DNA of 64,000 bases from Diplosphaera chodatii. Its lineage: Eukaryota; Chlorophyta; Trebouxiophyceae; Prasiolales; Stichococcaceae. Shown here piece after piece: positions 46,192-54,839 of this stretch. The notes below the pieces were generated by a model, which was not told where the DNA came from, did no database searches, and saw nothing but the letters and a program-made list of their open reading frames with translations. The DNA is taken from NCBI GenBank assembly GCA_032358165.1, contig JAALGY010000023.1:1798001-1862000 (forward strand), written 5' to 3'. A program made the translations under genes and the position numbers. The first letter of the stretch is position 1. Each line of letters opens with the position of its first letter.

Positions 46192-47106
46192 CCCGCTGTC
46201 GCCTTCACCTTCACTCCCAGTCCCATCCTGGACTCCCACCACCATTCAACCTCACCTATGCGCCCGTACCTCATCTGCCCAATCAGCACTGGGCCAAGAT
46301 CAAGAACAAGAGCAAGAGCAAGACCAAGACCTTAGTAGCATGACACCACCTAGCAGCGGCCACCCGCGGAGCCCGCGCGGATGGGAGCACCTGCCTCAGA
46401 AGACCCTGGTGCCCGGTGTTGTGCATATCGGACAGCTTGCGGCGTCAGCCGCCAGCCCTCTGTTGTTTGCCAGCGCCAGCCCTCAGTCCCTTTGGGTTTG
46501 GTTGCTTTCACCAGCATGCAGGGCGCCTCGCGGCGTATCCGGTCCCAGCGGGCCCAGAGCTCGGCTTTTTTGTTTGTTTGTTTGTTTTTTACAAAGGGCG
46601 TCCAGACCAGAACCAAGCTCAAGAACAAGGCTCTGCGGCACAATGCGGCGGCGGCGGCAGAGCTCGGCGTACTTGTACGCAACCGGTCCCTGCATGTCTG
46701 CGCGGGGTTTTCTGGGTTTACCCGCGGGTGCCGTGGCACGTGGACAGACAGACGTTACGGCATTTCTAGAGTGATACACCCGCAGCGGTGCGACTTCGCC
46801 GCGAGTGCGTGGCATTGCTGCCGCCGCCGCTAGGTCCCCGCACTTGTACGACCATTATGTAGCCTTCCTCATCGGGACTATTGCCTTTCGCTGGTCTCAT
46901 GGGCCCTGCATTCCCTTGTGGTTTCGGTGTCCTCCATCGACATATTTCGAACATGACGTTTTGATGACATACTCAGCCGCCCTCACGTTCACACGTGAGA
47001 AGCCGCATTGTGCCGCAGAGCCTTGTTCTTGAGCTTGGTTCTGGTCTGGACGCCCTTTGTAAAAAACAAACAAAAAAACAAACAAACAAACAAACAAACA
47101 AACAAA
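46192..47106 (+). mobile_element. LINE family B 3' end, plus orientation, with nested copy
   Basis: About half a minisatellite unit, the hexamer tract, full 3' UTR and (AAAC)n tail at 47061-47106. Interrupted by another B 3' end at 46566-46658. Confidence 0.85.
46566..46658 (-). mobile_element. LINE B 3' end inserted in LINE B
   Basis: (TTTG)n plus short 3' UTR, flanked by AGAGCTCGGC (46556-46565, 46659-46668), a 10-bp target duplication. Confidence 0.85.
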
Positions 47107-47677
47107 GTGCGTGAGTGGCTGGGAGTCAGGGGCCCTGTCAACGGTGACAACTACCAGCTGGCCGGCTACTTGCAGGCAGTCGCCTCCAAGACCGGTCGTC
47201 GGCGGTTAGCCATGACATTGACATTGATTACATACTGGTTAGCACACTTTCGGATGGGCAGTCACATGCTGGGGGTGGAAACAGGGAGGTGGCAGCGTCT
47301 GCCGCGGGCACAGCGGCTGTGTCAGCGGTGTAGCTGCGGCGTGGTGGATGATGAGGCGCACATGGTCTGGGGTTGTCCAGCTCTAGTAGATCAGAGGGTG
47401 CAGCATTCTGAGCTGTTTCAGGACAGCGACATCACCTCAGTGGCGGACTTTATGCAGCAAGATGCCGGGCAGCTGGCAGCCTTTTTGCGGGTTTGTCATG
47501 ATCATTGTGCAGAGTTGGAGGGGTGTACATCCAACCGCGATTGAGTGGAACCATTCTGTCAGCGGGGAGTGAACGGTTTCGGACACGACTCGTTGTGCAT
47601 GTTGCTCTGGGTTATTCCGCCAGAGCCTGTGGCTAGGCCAAAATGGCCCACCACCAGTATGTAATCAATGTCAATGC
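47106..47677 (+). mobile_element. LINE family A 3' end with tail-only nested insertion
   Basis: ORF2 end from KVREWLGVRGPVNGDNYQLA to the stop at 47542-47544, 3' UTR and tail. A 28-bp A tail in reverse lies at 47211-47238. Confidence 0.85.
47211..47238 (-). mobile_element. Near tail-only LINE A insertion
   Basis: CATGACATTGACATTGATTA plus ACATACTGG, the extreme 3' end of A, between two copies of GGTTAGC. Removing it restores the host A sequence. Confidence 0.75.
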
Positions 47678-48115
47678 CCTGGACCCCGCCACAACCATCG
47701 CAGCAACCACTCCCCGACGGCTGCCTCCCCACCGCGCCTCCAACTCATCTGAAGCACTGTCTCGCACGACTACTGTGAATGCCCACACTCACGCCAACGC
47801 CCATCGCCTACACCCTCACATCTCATCAGCCATCATCAGCCGTCACCTTCACCTTCGTCGCATTAGTCCGATTCTGGGGCCCCACCACCTCCACACCTTC
47901 ATCTACACCCTCACAGCCCGCCGGCCAGCACCAGCCTTCACCTTCACCTTCCTCATCGGGACTATTGCCTTGCGCTGGTCCCACGGGCCCTGCATTCCCC
48001 TTCGGTTTCAGTGTCCTCCATCTGCACAGTTCGACACTTGATGTGTTACATGACATTCTTTCGCCGCCCTCACGTTCACACGTGAGACGCCGCATTGTGC
48101 CGCAGAGCCTCGTTC
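47678..48115 (+). mobile_element. LINE family B 3' end, variant subfamily, plus orientation
   Basis: Starts in the ORF2 C-terminal coding end, passes a diverged minisatellite and then the variant 3' UTR (TTCGACACTTGATGTGTTAC) also seen at 22555-22788. The tail is replaced by a reversed B tail. Confidence 0.75.
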
Positions 48116-48512
48116 TTTTTGTTTGTTTGTTTGTTTGTTTGTTTGTTTGTTTGTTTGTTTGTTTGTTTTTTACAGAGGGCGTCCAGACCAGAACCAAGCT
48201 CAAGAACAAGGCTCTGCGGCACAATGCGGCTTCTCACGTGTGAACGTGAGGGCGGCTGAGTATGTCATAAAAACGTCATGTTCGAAATATGTCGATGGAG
48301 GACACTGAAACCACAAGGGAATGCAGGGCCCATGAGACCAGCGAAAGGCAATAGTCCCGATGAGGAAGGCTACCTAATGGTCGTACAAGTGCGGGGACCT
48401 AGCGGCGGCGGCAGCAATGCCACGCACTCGCGGCAAAGTCGCACCGCTGCGGGTGTATCACTCTAGAAATGTCAAAACGTCTGCCTGTCCACGTGCCACG
48501 GCACCCGCGGGT
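48116..48512 (-). mobile_element. LINE family B 3' end, minus orientation
   Basis: Long (TTTG)n tract and standard 3' UTR to CGGCACCCGCGGG, cut by the next B tail. Confidence 0.85.
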
Positions 48513-49001
48513 TTTTTTTTTGTTTGTTTGTTTGTTTGTTTTTACAAAGGGCGTCCAGACCAGAACCAAGCTCAAGAACAAGGCTCTGCGGCACAATGCG
48601 GCGTCTCACGTGTGAACGTGAGGGCGGCTGAGTATGTCATCAAAACGTCATGTCCGAAATATGTCGATGGAGGACACTGAAACCACAAGGGAATGCAGGG
48701 CCCATGAGACCAGCGAAAGGCAATAGTCCCGATGAGGAAGGCTACCTAATGGTCGTACAAGTGCGGGGACCTAGCGGCGGCGGCAGCAATGCCACGCACA
48801 CGTGGCAGAGTCGCACCGCTGCGGGTCTATCACTCTAGAAATGTCGTAACGTCTGTCTGTCCACGTGCCACGGCACCCGCGGGTAAACCCAGAAAACCCC
48901 GCGCAGACATGCAGGGACCGATTGCGTACAAGTACGCCGAGCTCTGGGCCCGCTGGGACCGGATACGCCGTGAGGCGCCCTGCATGCTGGTGAAAGCAAC
49001 C
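48513..49001 (-). mobile_element. LINE family B 3' end, minus orientation, inserted in the previous one
   Basis: (TTTG)n and 3' UTR up to GAAAGCAACC. The host sequence before and after is also B. Confidence 0.8.
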
Positions 49002-49103
49002 TTTGTTAGAAACAAACAAACACACAAAACCTCCGAGCCTGCCGTTGCCTTCACCTTCACTTCAGTCCCGTCCTGGACTCACCACCACTGACCCTCACCT
49101 ATA
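49002..49103 (+). repeat. Short CAAA tract and diverged B minisatellite unit
   Basis: GAAACAAACAAACACACAAA resembles a degraded B tail. It is followed by about one plus-oriented minisatellite unit (CTTCACTTCAGTCCCGTCC). Confidence 0.55.
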
Positions 49104-49573
49104 CGGCCATCTGCCGGTTCTGGAATCGGCTGGTCGCGATGCCGGAGACACGGATAGCGGTAAGGGAAGTGCAAATAGCGATGGAAAAGGACCTTTGACC
49201 GGAAGGCTGTTTGTGTATTGCGTTTTTCAACGACTTATATACACAAACCATGGAGGGCAGATTGCCGAAGCAACCACTTGCATAGGGTGGGGTGGGTTGG
49301 TCCCACACGGAACTAGACCCGAAACTTCCGCCACCGCCAGGGATCGAACCCGGTCCCTGAACGGTGTCCAATGAATGGACACGCCTCACCAAGCAGGCAT
49401 TCCTGGAGAACTGTGCTCTGGCCACCCGGCCGGGGCGCAGCAAGACCAGCTCAGCATGTTGGGCTGCCCAGGTGTGCTCGTTCCTGCACTTCATGTCACC
49501 CATCGTTGACGGCGTGCCGCAGCGCATTGACACTTCGGTTGTCAGTGCACACCTGCAGCGCCGCACATTCGAT
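49104..49573 (+). mobile_element. LINE family A internal fragment split by an S unit
   Basis: A ORF2 from ICRFWNRLVAMP, interrupted at 49152-49376 by S, resuming at RLTKQAFLENCAL and ending at LQRRTFD. Confidence 0.85.
49152..49376 (-). mobile_element. S unit, complete 225-bp monomer
   Basis: Same element as 21384-21603 in reverse, GGATAGCGG to CCAATGAAT. Flanking GACAC-type words (left GAGACAC, right TGGACAC) fit a short target duplication with one change. Confidence 0.75.
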
Positions 49574-49638
49574 GGAATGGATAGCGGTAAGGGAAGTGCA
49601 GATAGCGATGGAAAAGGACCTTTGACCGGAAGGCTGTT
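49574..49638 (-). mobile_element. Short S form (about 65 bp)
   Basis: Contains only the S segment from its 3' end (CCGCTATCC) back to AACAGCCTTCCGG, about 30 bp downstream of the S TATA box, as in the telomere-linked copy at 52508. Confidence 0.7.
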
Positions 49639-49994
49639 GATGGTGAAGGCGTAGTACCGTAAAGGACGGCGCGAAGGGGCTGGCCTGTGGAGGCGTGCTG
49701 GGTGGTTTGGGGGTCGGAGGCGGCGGCTGTGGACTTTCCGTTTGAGCGCTTGCGATTGACGACGATGAGGAAGGTGTTGAGTGGCTGTGTGAGCGTAGAA
49801 GCGGTGTGGACGTCAGGTTCGGCTGGTAGAGGTGTTGTGCTGCCGGGATGGCAACACTTGGGCTGCTGAGATGGGCCGCAAGGCTGGCGCGCTGCTAGTG
49901 GAGGCAAGCAAGAGTGGCGAAGGCGATGACGATGCGTATGGAAGCAGCGGCAGGCCGTGCCAGGGGGCCGCTCCCCCTGGCACGGTGAAAACGG
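49639..49994 (-). other. Unassigned repeat-like stretch
   Basis: The first 60 bp match the block at about 23570-23640. The rest, up to the B ORF1 fragment, shows no recognisable feature. A minus-strand frame continues from the ORF1 fragment but diverges from ORF1 after ATAAR. Confidence 0.35.
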
Positions 49995-50530
49995 AAAAGC
50001 GAGCAGCGGTGGCGAAGAGCTTGACGGTGAGGACGCCATCACCGACAGCATGGGCGCCCATCAGGTCGAAGGTGCCAATGCGGTTGTCCAGCAGCTGGAT
50101 GAGCTCGAGCTTGACTGTGTTGGCGTCAGCGGTGGCTGGCAAGGCGACCCTGACTGCAATGGGCAGTAGCGCAAGGCTGGTCGCCAGGTCGACAGCACGT
50201 TCGGCCCGTAGCCTAGGTGCGCCACCACGCCGCAGCTGCTCAAGCGAGAGCGTGAGGCTCATGGCTGGGAGAGGTGCAGGATGGCCGTGGTGGTGGGCGT
50301 TGGTGTAAGTGTTGGATGAGGGGCGATGGCGGCGATGGCGGCCGCTGCTGCGGCCATGTGTGGGCAAGGGCCTAGCTGTTGGGGGTTGGGGGGCGGTGGG
50401 CGTGGCGGGAAGCATGCTAAAGGGGTGGGGACGGAGGGTTGTGGCGTGGGCGGCAGGCAAGTGCTGGGCAGCAGTGCTGGGCAGCACTCAGAGCAAGGTG
50501 CAGCAGGTGACAGGCTGAGGGTAGTTGCGG
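49995..50530 (-). pseudogene. LINE family B 5' UTR and ORF1 N-terminus
   Basis: ATG at 50262 starts MSLTLSLEQLRRGGAPRLRA, and the frame reads through LIQLLDNRIGTFDLMGAHAV, which overlaps the ORF1 sequence at the right edge of the window. It supplies the ORF1 start that the large copy lacks here. Upstream sequence to about 50530 is probably B 5' UTR. Confidence 0.7.
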
Positions 50531-50536
50531 ATGCTT

Positions 50537-51272
50537 TATTTGTTTGTTTGTTTGTTTTTTACAAAGGGCGTCCAGACCAGAACCAAGCTCAAGAACAGGG
50601 CTCTGCGGCACAATGCGGCTTCTCACGTGTGAACGTGAGGGCGGCTGAGTATGTCATCAAAACGTCATGTTCGAAATATGTCGATGGAGGACACTGAAAC
50701 CACCACAAGGGAATGCAGGGCCCATGAGACCAGCGCAAGGCAATAGTCCCGATGAGGAAGGCTACCTAATGGTCGTACAAGTGCGGGGACCTAGCGGCGG
50801 CGGCAGCAATGCCACGCACACGCGGCTGAGTCGCACCGCTGCGGGTCTATCACTCTAGAAGATGTCAAAACGTCTGTCTGTCCACGTGCCACGGCACCCG
50901 CGGGTAAACCCAGAAAACCCCGCGCAGACATGCAGGGACCGGTTGCGTACAAGTACGCCGAGCTCTGGGCCCGCTGGGACCGGATACGCCGCGAGGCGCC
51001 CTGCATGCTGGTGAAAGCAACCAAACCCAAAGGGACAGAGGGCTGGCGCTGGCAAACAACAGAGGGCTGGCGGCTGACGCCGCAAGCTGTCCGATATGCA
51101 CAACACCGGGCACCAGGGTCTTCTGAGGCAGGCGCTCCCATCCGCGCGGGTCCCGCGGGTGGCCGCTGCTAGGTGTTGTCATGCTATCTAGGTCTTGGTC
51201 TTGGTCTTGCTCTTGTTCTTGTTCTTGTTCTTGGTCCAGTGCTGACGGGGCGGATGAGGTACGCGTATACAG
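50537..51272 (-). mobile_element. LINE family B 3' end, minus orientation
   Basis: (TTTG)n, complete 3' UTR and the CTTGTT hexamer tract, ending at the tail of the large B copy. Confidence 0.85.
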
Positions 51273-51299
51273 GTTTTTGTTTGTTTGTTTGTTTTTTAC

Positions 51300-51995
51300 A
51301 AAGGGCGTCCAGACCAGAACCAAGCTCAAGAACAAGGCTCTGCGGCACAATGCGGCTTCTCACGTGTGAACGTGAGGGCGGCTGAGTATGTCATCAAAAC
51401 GTCATGTTCGAAATATGTCGATGGAGGACACTGAAACCACAAGGGAATGCAGGGCCCATGAGACCAGCGAAAGGCAATAGTCCCGATGAGGAAGGCTACC
51501 TAATGGTCGTACAGGTGCGGGGACCTAGCGGCGGCGGCAGCAATGCCACGCACTCGCGGCGAAGTCGCACCGCTGCGGGTCTATCACTCTAGAAATGTCA
51601 AAACGTCTGTCTGTCCACGTGCCACGGCACCCGCGGGTAAACCCAGAAAACCCCGCGCAGACATGCAGGGACCGGTTGCGTACAAGTACGCCGAGCTCTG
51701 GGCCCGCTGGGACCGGATACGCCGCGAGGCGCCCTGCATGCTGGTGAAAGCAACCAAGCCCAAAGGGACTGAGGGCTGGCGCTGGCAATCAACAGAGGGC
51801 TGGCGGCTGACGCCGCAAGCTGTCCGATATGCACAACACCGGGCACCAGGGTCTTCTGAGGCAGGTGCTCCCATCCGCGCGGGCTCCGCGGGTGGCCGCT
51901 GCTAGGTGTTGTCATGCTACTAAGGTCTTGGTCTTGGTCTTGCTCTTGTTCTTGATCTTGGCCCAGTGCTGACAGGGCAGATGAGGTACGCGTAT
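51300..51995 (-). other. LINE B 3' UTR
   Basis: About 700 bp shared by at least ten B fragments in the window. It has a CACGTGTGAACGTG near-palindrome close to the 3' end and a (CTTGTT)n hexamer tract at the 5' side. No coding role seen. Confidence 0.75.
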
Positions 51996-52507
51996 ACAGG
52001 TGAGGGTGAGTGGTGGTGGGGGACCAGGATGGGACCGAAGGTGAAGGTGAAGGCGACGGCGGGTGCTGGCAGGTGGGGTGTGAGGGTGTAGGCGAAGGTG
52101 AGCGGCGGTGGGAGTCCAGGATGGGACCGAAAGTGAAGGTGAAGGCGACGGCGGGTGCTGGCAGGTGAGGTGGGAGGGTGTAGGTGACGGTGAGTGGCGG
52201 TGGGAGTCCAGGATGGGATAGACGGCGACGGTGAAGGCGACGGCGGGTGCTGACAGGTGAGGTGTGAGGGTGTAGGTGAGGGTGAGCGGCGGTGGGAGTC
52301 CGGTATGGGACCGAAAGTGAAGGTGATGGCGACGGCGGGTGCTGGCAGGTGAGGTGTGAGGGTGTAGGTGAGGGTGAGCGGTGGTGGGAGTCCGGTATGG
52401 GACCGAAAGTGAAGGTGAAGGCGACGGCGGGTGCTGGCAGGTGAGGTGGGAGGGTGTAGGCGAAGGTGAGCGGCGGTGGGAGTCCAGGATGGGACCGAAA
52501 GTGAAGG

Positions 52508-52621
52508 TGGATGGAAAGCGGTAAGGGAAGTTGCAAATAGCGATGGAAAAGAGAACCTTTGACCGGAAGGATGTTTAGGGTTTAGGGTTTAGGGTTTAGG
52601 GTTTAGGGTTTAGGGTTTAGG
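52508..52621 (-). mobile_element. Short S form joined to telomeric repeats, with target duplication
   Basis: About 65 bp of S (TGGATGGAAAGCGG to CCGGAAGGATG) are followed directly by TTTAGGG repeats. The whole insert is flanked by GTGAAGG (52501-52507, 52622-52628), and minisatellite units continue on both sides. Confidence 0.75.
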
Positions 52622-52622
52622 G
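52574..52622 (+). repeat. Interstitial telomeric tract (TTTAGGG)7
   Basis: Seven perfect TTTAGGG units, G-rich strand on plus. TTTAGGG is the telomere repeat of many green algae and land plants. Confidence 0.95.
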
Positions 52623-54839
52623 TGAAGGCGACGGCGGGTGCCGGCAGATGAGGTGTGAGGGTGTAGGTGACGGTGAGCGGCGGTGGGAGTCCAGGATGGG
52701 ACCGAAAGTGAAGGGGAAGGCGACGGCGGGTGCTGGCAGGTGGGGTGTGAGGGTGTAGGCGAAGGTGAGCGGCGGTGGGAGTCCAGGATGGGACCGAAAG
52801 TGAAGGTGAAGGCGACGGCGGGTGCTGGCAGGTGAGGTGGGAGGGTGTAGGCGAGGGTGAGTGGCGGTGGGAGTCTGGGATGGGACCGAAGGTGACGGTG
52901 AAGGCGACGGCGGGTGCTGGCAGGTGAGGTGTGAGGGTGTAGGTGAGGGTGAGCGGCGGTGGGAGTCTGGTATGGGACCGAAAGTGAAGGTGAAGGCGAC
53001 GGCGGGTGCTGGCAGGTGAGGTGGGAGGGTGTAGGTGAGGGTGAGCGGCGGTGGGAGTCCGGGATGGGACCGAAAGTGAAGGTGAAGGCGACGGCGGGTG
53101 CCGGCAGGTGAGGTGTGAGGGTGTAGGTGACGGTGAGCGGCGGTGGGAGTCCAGGATGGGACCGAAAGTGAAGGTGAAGGCGACGGCGGGTGCTGGCAGG
53201 TGAGGTGTGAGGGTGTAGGCGAAGGTGAGCGGCGGGGGGAGTCCGGGATGGGACCGAAAGTGAAGGTGAAGGCGACGGCGGGTGCTGACAGGTGAGGTGT
53301 GAGGGTGTAGGTGAGGGTGAGCGGCGGTGGGAGTCCGGTATGGGACCGAAAGTGAAGGTGATGGCGACGGCGGGTGCTGGCAGGTGAGGTGTGAGGGTGT
53401 AGGTGAGGGTGAGCGGCGGTGGGAGTCCAGGATGGGACCGAAAGTGAAGGTGAAGGCGACGGCGGGTGCTGGCAGGTGAGGTGTGAGGGTGTAGGCGAAG
53501 GTGAGCGGCGGGGGGAGTCCGGGATGGGACCGAAAGTGAAGGTGAAGGCGACGGCGGGTGCTGACAGGTGAGGTGTGAGGGTGTAGGTGAGGGTGAGCGG
53601 CGGTGGGAGTCCGGTATGGGACCGAAAGTGAAGGTGATGGCGACGGCGGGTGCTGGCAGGTGAGGTGTGAGGGTGTAGGTGAGGGTGAGCGGCGGTGGGG
53701 GTCCGGCATGGGACCGAAAGTGAAGGTGAAGGCGACGGCGGGTGCCGGCAGGTGAGGTGTGAGGGTGTAGGTGAGGGTGAGCGGCGGTGGGAGTCCAGGA
53801 TGGGATAGACGGCGACGGTGAAGGCGACGGCGGGTGCTGACAGGTGAGGTGTGAGGGTGTAGGTGAGGGTGAGCGGCGGTGGGAGTCCGGTATGGGACCG
53901 AAAGTGAAGGTGAAGGCGACGGCGGGTGCCGGCAGATGAGGTGTGAGGGTGTAGGTGACGGTGAGCGGCGGTGGGAGTCCAGGATGGGACCGAAAGTGAA
54001 GGGGAAGGCGACGGCGGGTGCTGGCAGGTGGGGTGTGAGGGTGTAGGCGAAGGTGAGCGGCGGTGGGAGTCCAGGATGGGACCGAAAGTGAAGGTGAAGG
54101 CGACGGCGGGTGCTGGCAGGTGAGGTGGGAGGGTGTAGGTGACGGTGAGTGGCGGTGGGAGTCCAGGATGGGATAGACGGCGACGGTGAAGGCGACGGCG
54201 GGTGCTGACAGGTGAGGTGTGAGGGTGTAGGTGAGGGTGAGCGGCGGTGGGAGTCCGGTATGGGACCGAAAGTGAAGGTGATGGCGACGGCGGGTGCTGG
54301 CAGGTGAGGTGTGAGGGTGTAGGTGAGGGTGAGCGGTGGTGGGAGTCCGGTATGGGACCGAAAGTGAAGGTGAAGGCGACGGCGGGTGCTGGCAGGTGAG
54401 GTGGGAGGGTGTAGGCGAAGGTGAGCGGCGGTGGGAGTCCAGGATGGGACCGAAAGTGAAGGTGAAGGCGACGGCGGGTGCTGCAGGTGAGGTGGGAGGG
54501 TGTAGGTGAAGGTGAGTGGCGGTGGGAGTCCAGGATGGGACAGAAGGTGACGGTGAAGGCGACGGCGGGTGCTGGCAGGTGAGGTGTGAGGGTGTAGGTG
54601 AGGGTGAGCGGCGGTGGGAGTCCGGTATGGGACCGAAAGTGAAGGTGAAGGCGACGGCGGGTGCTGGCAGGTGAGGTGTGAGGGTGTAGGCGAAGGTGAG
54701 CGGCGGTGGGAGTCCAGGATGGGACCGAAAGTGAAGGTGAAGGCGACGGCGGGTGCTGGCAGGTGAGGTGTGAGGGTGTAGGCGGTGTGCGTCGGCGTGA
54801 GTGTGGTGGGCATTCACCGTAGTCGTGCGAGACAGTGCT

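Larger units (their letters stand above)
51996..54782 (-). repeat. 92-bp minisatellite inside LINE B
   Basis: About 29 units of 92 bp with consensus words GGTGAGCGGCGGTGGGAGTC, GGGACCGAAAGTGAAGGTGA and GGCGACGGCGGGTGCTGGCA. Single-base variants are shared between non-adjacent units, suggesting multi-unit duplication. All three minus-strand frames are almost free of stops, so 92-residue pseudo-repeats appear on translation. An S-telomere insertion interrupts it at 52508-52621. Confidence 0.9.

Noticed and set aside
52574..52622. Chromosome end or end-to-end fusion at the telomeric tract
   Set aside because: The same minisatellite continues on both sides, and a 7-bp duplication flanks the S-telomere insert, so it is an internal insertion.
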